Both the position numbers and the translations under genes were made by a program. DNA of 64,000 nt from the NCBI GenBank assembly GCA_963697355.1, contig CAVONV010000022.1, positions 527,982 through 591,981 on the forward strand, in the 5' to 3' direction. The stretch is from CAVONV01 sp963697355. Its GTDB lineage: Bacteria; Acidobacteriota; Vicinamibacteria; Marinacidobacterales; DATDRI01. The first letter of the stretch is position 1; every line of letters starts with the position of its first letter. Below, one piece after another: positions 9,311-19,140 of this stretch. The notes beneath the pieces were generated by a model, which was not told where the DNA came from, did not search any database, and saw only the letters and a program-made list of their open reading frames with translations.

Positions 9311-11707
9311 ATGAATATGAACAAAAAGCAATGGATATGGTTGAGCCTTTCAATAGTGATGCTGGCCCGCTGTTCCGAACCGCGAGAGGACAGAGACTAC
9401 CCCTATCGGCCTGTGCCCTTTACAAGCGTCACTATCAATGACTCCTTTTGGCAACCTCGGCTCGAAACAAACCGGAAAGTCACGATTCCCTACGCTTTTC
9501 AACAATGTGAGAAGACCGGTCGCCTCGATAACTTTCGCATCGCGGGAGGGATAAAGGAAGGAGATTTCTGCAGCGAGTATCCATTCGATGACTCGGATGT
9601 CTACAAAATCATCGAGGGTGCCTCCTACACGCTCCATCTCGAATATGACCCAGAGCTCGACCGATTCCTGGACGAGTTGATCGCAGAAATAGCCGCGGCG
9701 CAGGAAGATGATGGATACCTCTATACGGCCAGGACGATGAAGTCCAAAAAACCGGTGAGATGGGTAGACGAGGACCGATGGAGCAATCTCTATCTTGGTC
9801 ACGAGCTCTACAACGCGGGACACTTTTACGAGGCGGCAGTGGCACATCACCTCGCCACCGGCAAACGGACGATGTTGGACATGGCTATCAAGAACGCGAA
9901 CTTGGTGGCCGAGGTGTTCGGTCCGGGCAAACGTCAGGCGGTGCCGGGTCATCAGGAGATCGAGATCGGATTGGTGAAGCTTTATAGGGTGACGGGAAAC
10001 CGGAAATACTTGGACCTCGCCCAGTTTTTTCTCGACCAACGGGGGAGGGCGAACGGACGTGAGCTTTTTGGTGAGTATTCGCAGGACCACGAACCGGTGA
10101 CCGAACAAACCGAAGCGGTCGGCCATTCCGTCAGAGCGGTCTACATGTTCTCAGGTATGGCGGACATCGCGGCGATAACCGGCAACGACGCGTACGTGGA
10201 GGCCATCAGTGGTTTGTGGGACGACGTCGTCTCGGGGAAAATCTACCTGACCGGGGGCATCGGAGCTACGGGTGAGTGGGAAGGGTTCGGTAAGAGCTAC
10301 GAGCTGCCGAACGCAACGGCCTACGCAGAAACTTGTGCCTCGATCGGCAACATTTTCTGGAACCACCGCATGTTCCTGCTCGCGGGGGATGGAAAGTACT
10401 ACGACGTCCTCGAGCGGGTTCTATACAACGGACTCATCTCGGGCTCCGGTTTGAGCGGGGATTCGTTTTTCTATCCCAATCCGTTGGAGTCCTACGGGCA
10501 ACACCAACGGGACCCGTGGTTTCCCTGCGCCTGCTGCCCGAGCAATCTATCTCGTTTCATGCCTTCGCTTCCGGGATATCTTTATGCGTCTCGAGACGAC
10601 GCTATCTATGTCAACTTGTTCGTCAACGGCGAGGCAGACATCGAGCTCGGAGGGCAAACCGTCCACTTGCAACAACAGACGGACTATCCATGGGAAGGCG
10701 TGATCAAGCTCTCGGTCGACCCGGAAACATCCGATACATTTGCCATTCATGTACGGATACCCGGTTGGACGCGAAACGAGCCGATTCCAGGAGACCTGTA
10801 CGAGTATTTGGAGCCAAGCGAAGAGAAGGTGACCCTTGCTGTCAACGGAGAGACTCTCCCTCTAGACATCGAGAAGGGATTCGTCCGGATCGAACGGTCA
10901 TGGAAAAAGGGCGATCAAATCGAGCTCGTCCTTCCCATGCCCATTCGCCGCGTCGTGAGCCACCCCGATGTGGAAGCCAATCGGGGTAAGTTGGCCTTGG
11001 AGAGAGGACCGCTCGTCTATGCCATTGAGTGGCCCGATCATAACGGCCACGTGAGCAACTTGGTGCTCCCGGCTGACGCCAAGCTCGAGGTCGATCGGCG
11101 CGAGGAACTCTTTGATGGCGTCACAGTGATCAAAGGAAAGGCGGTTGCTCTCCACGAAGTCGAACCCCATCGTCGGGAGATCGAGCTCACCGCTATTCCA
11201 TACTACGCCTGGGCCTATCGAGGTAACGGGGAAATGGCCGTATGGATTTCAAGAAACGAAGATGCGGTGCGACCCATTCCCAAACCGACGCTGGCTTCAC
11301 AAAGCAAAGTCTCCGCATCGGGTGGCAAGACCCTCATCGGCCTCAATGATCAGTGGGATCCGGCAAGCTCCGAGGATCGTAGCCGACCCTATCTTCACTA
11401 TTGGCCCAACAAAGGCACGGTTGAGTGGGTGCAGTACGATTTTCCAAAGATGAGCAAGGTGTCTCGAGTTGGCGTTTATTGGTACGACGACACGGGGAGG
11501 GGAGATGTCCGAGTGCCGATGTCGTGGAAAGTGTTGTACCGCCAAGGCGACGATTGGATTCCCGTCAACCCAAAGGGCGCTTTTGGTGTGACGAAGGATG
11601 ACTACAATTGGGCGGCTTTTGAGACGGTTGAAACCACGGGCTTGAGGTTGGAGATCCAATCACAACGTGAGTTTTCAGTCGGTGTTTTGGAGTGGAAGGT
11701 CGAGTAG
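9311..11707 (+). CDS. GH127 lipoprotein with extra C-terminal beta domain
   Basis: Second predicted beta-L-arabinofuranosidase, 798 residues. The start at 9311 follows GAGGGCAGAG and yields a lipoprotein signal ending LARCSE, so it should be anchored in a membrane, unlike its neighbour. Catalytic signatures are ETCASIGN and PCACCPSN. After the GH127 core (ending near NGEMAVW) comes about 155 extra residues with the look of a galactose-binding-like or F5/8-type beta-sandwich (KTLIGLNDQWDPASSED, VEWVQYDFPK, VGVYWYDD), probably a carbohydrate-binding or accessory module. It starts 8 bp after the first GH127 gene. The pair probably splits substrates of different length or linkage. Confidence 0.92.
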   Translation: MNMNKKQWIWLSLSIVMLARCSEPREDRDYPYRPVPFTSVTINDSFWQPRLETNRKVTIPYAFQQCEKTGRLDNFRIAGGIKEGDFCSEYPFDDSDVYKIIEGASYTLHLEYDPELDRFLDELIAEIAAAQEDDGYLYTARTMKSKKPVRWVDEDRWSNLYLGHELYNAGHFYEAAVAHHLATGKRTMLDMAIKNANLVAEVFGPGKRQAVPGHQEIEIGLVKLYRVTGNRKYLDLAQFFLDQRGRANGRELFGEYSQDHEPVTEQTEAVGHSVRAVYMFSGMADIAAITGNDAYVEAISGLWDDVVSGKIYLTGGIGATGEWEGFGKSYELPNATAYAETCASIGNIFWNHRMFLLAGDGKYYDVLERVLYNGLISGSGLSGDSFFYPNPLESYGQHQRDPWFPCACCPSNLSRFMPSLPGYLYASRDDAIYVNLFVNGEADIELGGQTVHLQQQTDYPWEGVIKLSVDPETSDTFAIHVRIPGWTRNEPIPGDLYEYLEPSEEKVTLAVNGETLPLDIEKGFVRIERSWKKGDQIELVLPMPIRRVVSHPDVEANRGKLALERGPLVYAIEWPDHNGHVSNLVLPADAKLEVDRREELFDGVTVIKGKAVALHEVEPHRREIELTAIPYYAWAYRGNGEMAVWISRNEDAVRPIPKPTLASQSKVSASGGKTLIGLNDQWDPASSEDRSRPYLHYWPNKGTVEWVQYDFPKMSKVSRVGVYWYDDTGRGDVRVPMSWKVLYRQGDDWIPVNPKGAFGVTKDDYNWAAFETVETTGLRLEIQSQREFSVGVLEWKVE

Positions 11708-11827
11708 ATCAGGCATGATGATTAACAACGGTGGGGAGATACGTTTGACTGGAGACTGCTTGACTGCTCAGTGAAGACATACGATGGCGGGAAAATGAGT
11801 TGAAAGTCACTTAACGGGAGGAAACAC

Positions 11828-13429
11828 ATGTTACCAATGAACAAGAAAGCGATTCCTCTGTTTACGCTCTTGTTGATTCTTGCGATAGTTGCGGTGGGGG
11901 CAGCCCAAGAGGTGGCTCCGGCACCTGACCGAGGTGGTCAAGGAGACGGACCTTTCGAACGTTTGATCATCCGTGGTGTCACGATCATCGACGGAACCGG
12001 CGCGCCGCCGGTAGGTCCCGCCGATATCGTGATCGAGGGGAACCGCATCGCGGAGATAAGAAGTGTGGGTGCGCCAGGTGTTCCCATCGATGACGAAGGG
12101 CGTCCGAAAGGTGCTACCAAGGAGCTCGATGCGGATGGGATGTACATCCTTCCAGGGTTCGTCGACGCGCACGTCCACTGCGGGGGATACCCAAAGACTC
12201 CGGAGGTGGAGTACGTCTACAAGCTTTGGATGGCCCACGGAATCACAACGGTGCGAGGCGTTCCCTGTGGACCGATGGAGTGGGACCTCAAGGAAAGAGA
12301 GCGGAGCGCCAAAAACGAGATCGTCGCCCCACGCATTTTCGTTTACCACGTACCGGGAACCGGGTGGGACGGCGGACCGATCCATACACCGGAGAAGGCG
12401 CGCGAGTGGGTTCGTTGGGCCAAGCAAAAGGGACTGGATGGCATCAAGATCTTCAGCTTTCCGCCGGACATCATGGAAGCGCTTCTCGACGAGGCCAACA
12501 CACAGAAACTCGGGTCTATGGCTCACTTGGCACAAACCATGGTGGCGGGCGTCAATGCCCTCGACGCGGCTCGATTGGGATTGACGACATTGACTCACTA
12601 CTATGGCCTTTTCGAGGCACTGTACAAGGATGCCGATGTGCAACCCTGGCCGGTAGACGTGAATTACAACAACGAGCAGCACCGGTTCGGTCAAGTGGCT
12701 CGCCAGTGGAACATGATCCACGAGCCGGGAAGTGAAGAGTGGAACGCGTTAATTCAAGAGTTCCTCGAGCATGATTTCATTCTCGACCCCACGATGACGG
12801 CTTACCTTGCCAGTCGAGATGTCATGAAAGCCAGGAACGCCGATTGGCACGAGAAATACACCTTGCCTTCGCTTTGGGACTACTACGAGCCCAATCGGGA
12901 GAACCACGGTTCCTACTACTACGACTGGACGACTTGGGACGAGGTGGCGTGGAAACACTTTTACGAGCGCTGGATGCTATTTCTCGATGACTACAAGGAT
13001 GCGGGAGGTCGAGTGACCGTTAGCTCGGATGCTGGATTCATCTATAACCTTTTTGGATTCTCCACCATCGAAGAGATGGAGCTACTCCAAGAGGCAGGCT
13101 TTCATCCTCTGGAGATTTTCAGGGGTGCCACGAAGCACGGCGCGGAGTCGTTGTTGGAGCCGCTGGGCAAGACCATCGACTTCGGGGTGATTCGACCGAC
13201 CTATTTGGCGGATTTGGTCATCGTGGAGGAAAACCCAATCGCCAATCTCAAGGTCTTGTACGGAACCGGACATAGAAGACTCAACGATGATACCGGCAAA
13301 ATAGAACGTGTGGGTGGCGTCAAATACACCATCAAAGACGGAATCATCTACGATGCCAAGGAGCTTCTAGCCGATGTGGCCCGGATGGTAGAAAAACAGA
13401 AGATGGAGAGGAAGGCGACGGAGAACTAG
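11828..13429 (+). CDS. Exported metal-dependent amidohydrolase
   Basis: Member of the amidohydrolase superfamily (imidazolonepropionase/prolidase-like branch), 533 residues. A signal peptide (KKAIPLFTLLLILAIVAVGAAQ) sends it out of the cytoplasm. The N-terminal beta domain shows IIRGVTIIDGTGAPP, and the metal site begins with GFVDAHVHCGG; further ligands are probably in AHLAQTM, TLTHYYG and VSSDAG. It has its own Shine-Dalgarno (ACGGGAGGAAACAC) and is separated from the GH127 genes by about 120 bp, so it may or may not belong to the sugar operon. The substrate is unknown; exported relatives often act on peptides or cyclic amides. Confidence 0.87.
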   Translation: MLPMNKKAIPLFTLLLILAIVAVGAAQEVAPAPDRGGQGDGPFERLIIRGVTIIDGTGAPPVGPADIVIEGNRIAEIRSVGAPGVPIDDEGRPKGATKELDADGMYILPGFVDAHVHCGGYPKTPEVEYVYKLWMAHGITTVRGVPCGPMEWDLKERERSAKNEIVAPRIFVYHVPGTGWDGGPIHTPEKAREWVRWAKQKGLDGIKIFSFPPDIMEALLDEANTQKLGSMAHLAQTMVAGVNALDAARLGLTTLTHYYGLFEALYKDADVQPWPVDVNYNNEQHRFGQVARQWNMIHEPGSEEWNALIQEFLEHDFILDPTMTAYLASRDVMKARNADWHEKYTLPSLWDYYEPNRENHGSYYYDWTTWDEVAWKHFYERWMLFLDDYKDAGGRVTVSSDAGFIYNLFGFSTIEEMELLQEAGFHPLEIFRGATKHGAESLLEPLGKTIDFGVIRPTYLADLVIVEENPIANLKVLYGTGHRRLNDDTGKIERVGGVKYTIKDGIIYDAKELLADVARMVEKQKMERKATEN

Positions 13430-13480
13430 CTAAACAAAGTACGCGAGCGCTCAAGAACTCGAGTACTCAAGAATGGGGAG

Positions 13481-13513
13481 AGCCGGGGAGGAGAACCTTC
13501 CCGGCTTTTCTTT
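13481..13513 (+). terminator. Rho-independent terminator
   Basis: An 11-bp stem (AGCCGGGGAGG / CCTTCCCGGCT, one G-T wobble) with loop AGAA is followed at once by TTTTCTTT. It sits 52 bp after the amidohydrolase stop and ends that transcript. Confidence 0.88.
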
Positions 13514-13587
13514 GGAAGTTGGCACTGCGGCGAGTTGACGTTAGCATGTGCCGTGCAGCGCCGAAGTCAAAAGCCAGGAGAGCAGTG

Positions 13588-13857
13588 GTGACCCGACAGT
13601 TGATGGCGTCTCTTGTCGTACTCTGCCCGCTATCCTTCCATTGCCACAAAGGGCCACGACCCGACGAGAGGCCCAATATCCTCAATCAGCTGATGAATTT
13701 GGCTGAAGACGAAAAATTCAAAGCCATTACGGAAGAGCTTTCTCGGCAACTGAACGAAGAGTTGACCCGAACCGCGGACCCGCGAATCCAAGGTCGCCAC
13801 GAAGAGGTGTTCTACATACCGCGCTATAAGAATCTAGAGCGACGTGAAACTCGATGA
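13588..13857 (+). pseudogene. Sulfatase remnant with the catalytic domain missing
   Basis: The frame reads from a GTG (AGGAGA upstream) through a hydrophobic leader and then DERPNIL, the usual start of the mature part of family S1 sulfatases. It continues directly into NLAEDEKFKAITEELSRQL and TRTADPRIQG, the usual C-terminal helix and end of sulfatases. About 400 residues, including the formylglycine site CxPSR, are absent with the frame kept. It is therefore a collapsed sulfatase gene, either a real internal deletion or an assembly error that joined the two ends. A genuine small exported protein is possible but less likely. Confidence 0.65.
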
Positions 13858-13880
13858 GTATGAGATAAGGAAAGACTGTC

Positions 13881-15074
13881 ATGTCATTTGGAGTCAAGAA
13901 AGACAATAAGGTCGAAGAAACTCGGTCGGGGAAAAACATCGTCAAGGCGATTACAACCGAGACGATCGTCTGCTTGTTCGCAGTCTCCGCCATGTTTGCG
14001 GTCTTCTGGTGGAAAATGGGACTCGCCCACATGTTCAAGACCATGATGGGTACGGCTCACGACTTGATCCTGAATACGGTCTTCTTTCTCATGGGCGTCA
14101 TCATCCTTGCCGGCGCCTTCACGTCCTTTGTCTCGGAGTTCGGCGTCGTCAGCATCGCTAATCGGATCCTCTCGCCTCTCATGAAACCGCTCTTCGGTTT
14201 GCCGGGAGCGACCTCGCTGGGGGTCGTGGCGACTTATCTTTCGGACAATCCCGCGATCATGCCGTTGAGTGGCGACAAGGGTTTCTTGAAGTACTTCAAG
14301 AAATGGCAGGTGACGACGCTGGTCAACCTGGGTACGGTCTTTGGTATGGGTCTCATCGTGACCACCTTCATGTTGGCGCAATCCACAGGGAACCAAACGT
14401 TGGGTCGAGCCGTCTTGTTGGGAAACATCGGCGCCATACTCGGGGGTATCGTCAGTGTCCGATTCATGGGCTATTTCGGAAAAAAGAAATATGGCGTCCA
14501 AGACAACGTCTTATCCGAGGAGGAAGAGGGATACGACATCATGCGATACCGGGAGATCCGAAAGGGAAACGTCCCACAGAGGATCTTACAGTCCCTCCTC
14601 GACGGCGGCGTCCATGGCGTCCAAACAGGTCTCGACATCATGCCGGGGATCATCATCATTTGCACCATGGTCATGATGTTGGCCTATGGACCCAAGGATG
14701 GCATCTACACAGGCGGCGCCTACGAGGGGATCGCGTTTTTTCCTTGGATCGGCGGAAAACTGTCGTTCGTCATCGAGCCGCTCTTCGGGTTTTCGAATCC
14801 AGAGGCGATCGCCTTTCCCGTCACATCGATGGGTTCGGTTGGGGCTGCCATCGCCATGGTGCCCAAGTTTCTGGAAAGCGGCATCGTCGGTGCCAAGGAA
14901 ATATGTGTCTTCACTGCCATTGGGATCTGCAACGCGGGGTTCTTGAGCACCCACGTGGGCATGATGGACGGAATCAAGGAACGTGATCTGACCAACGTGG
15001 CCATCGCAACGCATTTCGTCGGCGGTCTTTGCGCCGGAGTTTTCGGCCACGTTCTGTATTTGCTATTTGGATAG
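13881..15074 (+). CDS. Nucleoside-recognition (gate-domain) type membrane protein
   Basis: Integral membrane protein of 397 residues with about nine hydrophobic segments, for example VCLFAVSAMFAVFWW, TVFFLMGVIILAGAFTSFV and ITCTMVMMLAYG-like stretches. Conserved-looking loops such as YLSDNPAIMPLSGDKGF and GNIGAILGGIVSVRFMGYFG resemble the CD0519/CD1768 family with nucleoside-recognition domains, whose substrate is unknown. Such proteins are suspected transporters or gated pores. AAGGAAAG lies upstream of the ATG. It stands between the sulfatase remnant and an exported peptidase, which hints at uptake of a degradation product, but this is only context. Confidence 0.7.
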   Translation: MSFGVKKDNKVEETRSGKNIVKAITTETIVCLFAVSAMFAVFWWKMGLAHMFKTMMGTAHDLILNTVFFLMGVIILAGAFTSFVSEFGVVSIANRILSPLMKPLFGLPGATSLGVVATYLSDNPAIMPLSGDKGFLKYFKKWQVTTLVNLGTVFGMGLIVTTFMLAQSTGNQTLGRAVLLGNIGAILGGIVSVRFMGYFGKKKYGVQDNVLSEEEEGYDIMRYREIRKGNVPQRILQSLLDGGVHGVQTGLDIMPGIIIICTMVMMLAYGPKDGIYTGGAYEGIAFFPWIGGKLSFVIEPLFGFSNPEAIAFPVTSMGSVGAAIAMVPKFLESGIVGAKEICVFTAIGICNAGFLSTHVGMMDGIKERDLTNVAIATHFVGGLCAGVFGHVLYLLFG

Positions 15075-15094
15075 TCTCCGTGAGGGAGGACCGA

Positions 15095-17360
15095 ATGATG
15101 TCGACAACAGACAGGTGGTTTTCGACACCTTTGTGGTTGGGCTGTCTCCTATGGGTGGTTTCAAGCGGGGTGGTGATCGGGCAGGAGCGTATGAGTCTCG
15201 AGGAAAAGCTGCATCAGATCTTTGAAGCGGAAGCGTTCGAAACGGAGTCCTTTGGGCCGGCAAAATGGCTGGATGACGGGGCTTATTACACGACGCTGGA
15301 ACCGTCGGAATCCGAAAAGGGCACAAAAGAGATCGTTCGATATGAGACCTCTACTGGAAAAAGAGAAATCCTCGTCGAGGCGTCTCGTCTCGTGCCTCAG
15401 GGTGAAACCAAAGCTCTAGAAATTAGCGACTACGCATGGTCAGAAGACAAGAAGACGCTCTTGATCTTCACCAACACGAAACGGGTCTGGAGAAGAAACA
15501 CCCGTGGGGACTATTGGGTCCTCGAGACGGCTACCGAAGAGCTGAAGAAGCTAGGCGGGGAAGTGGAAGCTTCGACCTTGATGTTTGCCAAATTCTCTCC
15601 GGACGGAGCGAGAGTGGCCTATGTCAGGGAGAACAACTTGTACGTGGAGGATATCGCTAGCGGAACGATCACGGCGCTCACAGGCGATGGTTCCGATACC
15701 ATCATCAACGGCACATCGGATTGGGTGTATGAGGAGGAGCTCGGCATCAGAGACGGTTTTCGGTGGAGTCCAGACGGGAAGCAGATCGCCTATTGGAACT
15801 TCGATTCGAGCGGGATTGGCAAGTTCGCCCTCATCAACAACACGGACAGTCTGTATCCCGAACTGACCTATGTTCCATACCCCAAGGTCGGGACGACGAA
15901 CTCTGCGGTTCGCATCGGTGTCGTGAGCGTGGATGGCGGCGAGACACGTTGGATGGACGTCCCAGGCGACAAGAGAAACACCTATATCGCCCGCATGGCG
16001 TGGGCGGGTGACTCCGATACACTGGTCCTCCAGCATTTGAATCGACTTCAGAACACCAACGACGTTCTTCTTGCCGATGTTGAGACCGGCCGAGTGAGGC
16101 GAGTCTATCGCGATCAATCCGAGACATGGGTCGAAGTGATGAACGACCTCGTGTGGTTGGCCGACTCTCGAGAGTTCCTATGGCTCAGTGAGAAAGACGG
16201 ATGGAGACACGCCTATCGAGCTCGGAGCGATGGGACGGGGGACGAATTGGTCACGCGGTTCGAAGGAGACGTGATGGAGGTCGTGGGATTGGATGGTTCC
16301 AAGACGTCGCTCTACTTCACGGCCTCACCCGAAAACGCTACCCAGAGATACCTGTATCGCGCGCCGATTGACGGTGCGGACGCCCCCGAGCGCGTGTCTC
16401 CCTCCGACGAGCCCGGTACCCACAACTATGACATGTCTCCGGATGGGAAATGGGCCTTCCATACCTACTCTCGGTTCGAGCAGCCTCCTGTCACCGACGT
16501 CGTGAGCCTTCCCGAGCACAAATCCGTGCGTGTTCTTGTCGACAACGCCGAGCTCGCAAAGAAGGTGAGAGAATTCCTTGGACCGCCAGTGGTGTTCTCC
16601 CAGACGGAAATCGAAGCAGGCGTCGAGCTCGACACATGGGAGCTCAAGCCGCGGGGCTTTCGATCCCGGCAAGAAGTACCCCATCCTCGTCTTCGTTTAT
16701 GGTGAGCCCGCCGGTACGACGGTGGTCGACCGTTGGGGGGGCAATCGCATGCTCTTCCATCGCGCGGTCGCCGATGAAGGTTTCATTGTCGCAAGCTTCG
16801 ACAACCGTGGTACTCCAGCACCAAAAGGTGCGGCCTGGCGCAAGGTCATCTATGGGACCGTGGGCGATCTGTCTTCCAAAGACCAAGCCGCTGCGCTCAG
16901 GGCTTTTGCCCAGAAAAACGCATTTGTCGACGAGTCCAAGGTGGCCGTTTGGGGATGGAGCGGTGGTGGTTCCAACACGCTGAACTGTATGTTCCGCTTT
17001 CCGGAAGTCTTCAAGGTCGGTATCTCCGTTGCACCCGTCCCCGACCAGACGCTCTACGACACGATTTACCAAGAGCGCTATATGGGAATCCCCAAGGAGA
17101 ATGAGGAAGGCTACCGTGTGGGTTCACCTATCAACTTTGCTGAAGGCCTCAAAGGCCGATTGTTAATCGTTCACGGCACCGGTGACGACAATGTCCACTA
17201 CCAGGGAACGGAACGACTGGTGAACCGTCTCATCGAGCTCGGCAAACCGTTCGATTTGATGGTCTATCCCAATCGGACTCACGCGATTCGGGAGGGGAAG
17301 GGGACTCGTCTCCACATCTACAGCCTGATTGCCCGCTACCTGATGGAAGTCCGCTGGTAA
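15095..17360 (+). CDS. Dipeptidyl-peptidase-IV-like serine peptidase (S9B), one frameshift
   Basis: Exported enzyme that removes dipeptides, usually X-Pro, from peptide N-termini. It starts at 15095 after GAGGGAGGA, with a signal peptide (WLGCLLWVVSSGVVIG). The N-terminal beta-propeller carries DWVYEEE, the DPP-IV glutamate motif that binds the substrate amino group. The C-terminal hydrolase domain has GWSGGG (Ser), GTGDDNVHYQ (Asp) and NRTHAI (His). The frame shifts by one base near 16653-16656, in a run of four G between ELKP and FDPGKKYP; removing one G restores a full protein of about 755 residues. A sequencing indel is the simplest reading. Confidence 0.88.
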
Positions 17361-17431
17361 TTGGTCAACAGGGCGGGAAAAGCCTGGTGCCCGCCTGAGT
17401 CCAGCATTCAAGCAGTCGAGCAGTCAAGAAT

Positions 17432-17513
17432 CAGTAGAAAGAATAGAGTAGAAAGTAGATGGCTGTACCTTCCTCCTTCCTCCTCTCTACTTTCTTCCTT
17501 CTTCTTTCTACTA
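17432..17513. terminator. Imperfect inverted repeat between convergent genes
   Basis: CAGTAGAAAGAATAGAGTAG and AAAGTAGA on the left pair with TCTACTTTC and CTTCTTTCTACTA on the right, around a pyrimidine-rich centre. It lies between the stop of the S9 peptidase and the stop of glpK, which face each other, so it could serve as a two-way terminator. There is no clean U-tract, and part of the element belongs to the gene-end repeat family described in the findings. Confidence 0.4.
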
Positions 17514-17515
17514 CC

Positions 17516-19015
17516 TCAGTCTATCCAGTCGAGGCTTTTGTTGACGGCCTTGTTCCAGCCGCGGTAGAGCTCCTCGCGGGCAGTTTCTTTCATCTCGGGT
17601 TGCCACTTTCGCTCGGCCTGCCAGTGAGTCTGAAGCTCTTCTTCATCTTTCCAGAAGCCAACGGCCAGCCCCGCCGCGTAAGCAGCACCGAGCGCCGTAG
17701 TCTCACTCAACATGGGTCGTACGACGGGAACGCCCAAAATATCCGCCTGAAATTGCATCAAGAGCTCATTGAAGACCATCCCACCATCCACCTTGAGGAC
17801 CGTGAGATCCACCGCCGATTCCTTACGCATGGCCTCGAGTACGTCGCGCGTTTGGAACGCGGTCGCTTCGAGAGCGGCGCGGGCAAAGTGTCCCTTTTCA
17901 ATGAAGCGAGTGAGCCCAACGACCACACCGCGCGCATCGCTCCTCCAATGGGGAGCAAAGAGTCCTGAAAAGGCTGGAACGAAATAGATGCCTCCGCTAT
18001 CGGAAACGGATCGTGCGAGAGCTTCGACCTCGCTCGCGGTTTCTATGAGTCCCAGGTTGTCTCGGAGCCACTGAACCAGGGCGCCTGTGATGGCAATGGA
18101 GCCTTCGAGGGCATAGGTGGTGGAAGCTTCTCCGACCTTATAGGCAACGGTGGTCAGAAGACCGTGAGTCGACCTCACGATCTTGGTGCCGGTGTTGATC
18201 AGCATGAAGCAACCCGTTCCATAAGTGTTCTTGGCCTCACCGGGGGCGAAGCAGGTTTGACCGTAGAGCGCCGCCTGCTGATCGCCGAGGTCACCGCAAA
18301 CGGGAACGCGGCCCTTTAGGGGTCCGTCGGGTAGTGTGCTGCCATAGAAATTGGAATCGCTCGAAGGACGGATCTCGGGAAGCATTTGACGGGGAACGGT
18401 GAACGCTTGGAGTAAATCGTCATCCCAAACGCAATCCCGGATATTCATGAGCATCGTGCGACTGGCATTGGTGACATCCGTGACGAAAGCGCCTCCGGTG
18501 AGGTTCCAAATCAGCCAGGTGTCGACGTTACCGAAAACGGCGTCACCGCGTTCTGCCGCCGCCCGGAGACCAGGCAAGTTCTCGAGCAGCCAAAGGAGCT
18601 TCGGACCGGAGAAGTAGGTGGAAACGGGCAGGCCTGTTTTCTTGCGAAATCGATCTTGGCCATTGCTACCAGACAGCTCGTCACAAATGGTGTCCGTCCG
18701 GGTGTCTTGCCATACGATGGCGTTGCCGTAGGGCCTACCGGTTGCTCTTTCCCAGACAAGGGTGGTCTCACGTTGATTGGTGATGCCGATGGCGGCTAGA
18801 TCTTCCGCCTCGATCTCGCCCTTTTCCATGGCCACCCGAATGACCTCTTCGGCACAAGACCATATTTCCAAAGGATCGTGTTCTACCCATCCCGGCTTCG
18901 GGCAAATCTGTTGATGCTCGACCTGGTGGCTGGCAAAAACGGCACCGTTTCGATCGAAAATCATGAAACGGGTGCTACTTGTTCCTTGATCAAGTGCTCC
19001 AACGTAATGCTTCAT
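17516..19015 (-). CDS. glpK: Glycerol kinase
   Basis: Phosphorylates glycerol to sn-glycerol 3-phosphate in the cytoplasm. FGGY kinase of 499 residues, the usual size. Signatures: GALDQGTSSTRF at the N-terminus, GITNQRETT, VWQDTRTD, CGDLGDQQAAL (catalytic Asp in the GDQQ motif), GTGCFMLINTG, and DGGMVFNELLMQFQADILG of the FGGY signature 2 region. A longer upstream frame exists, but MKHYVGALDQGT is the normal N-terminus, so the start is put at 19015. It stands alone on the minus strand, with its promoter facing the M24 gene. Confidence 0.96.
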   Translation of the reverse strand: MKHYVGALDQGTSSTRFMIFDRNGAVFASHQVEHQQICPKPGWVEHDPLEIWSCAEEVIRVAMEKGEIEAEDLAAIGITNQRETTLVWERATGRPYGNAIVWQDTRTDTICDELSGSNGQDRFRKKTGLPVSTYFSGPKLLWLLENLPGLRAAAERGDAVFGNVDTWLIWNLTGGAFVTDVTNASRTMLMNIRDCVWDDDLLQAFTVPRQMLPEIRPSSDSNFYGSTLPDGPLKGRVPVCGDLGDQQAALYGQTCFAPGEAKNTYGTGCFMLINTGTKIVRSTHGLLTTVAYKVGEASTTYALEGSIAITGALVQWLRDNLGLIETASEVEALARSVSDSGGIYFVPAFSGLFAPHWRSDARGVVVGLTRFIEKGHFARAALEATAFQTRDVLEAMRKESAVDLTVLKVDGGMVFNELLMQFQADILGVPVVRPMLSETTALGAAYAAGLAVGFWKDEEELQTHWQAERKWQPEMKETAREELYRGWNKAVNKSLDWID

Positions 19016-19140
19016 ATCGTGCTCACTTCGACCCACGCTGGTCGGAATCCCGCTCGAGAAGTTTATACTCTTCTGCGGTTCTTGTGGATTGATTCTGATT
19101 TGTCTCGTACAATGTCCGGCATCTCGCAAGGAGGTTGATT

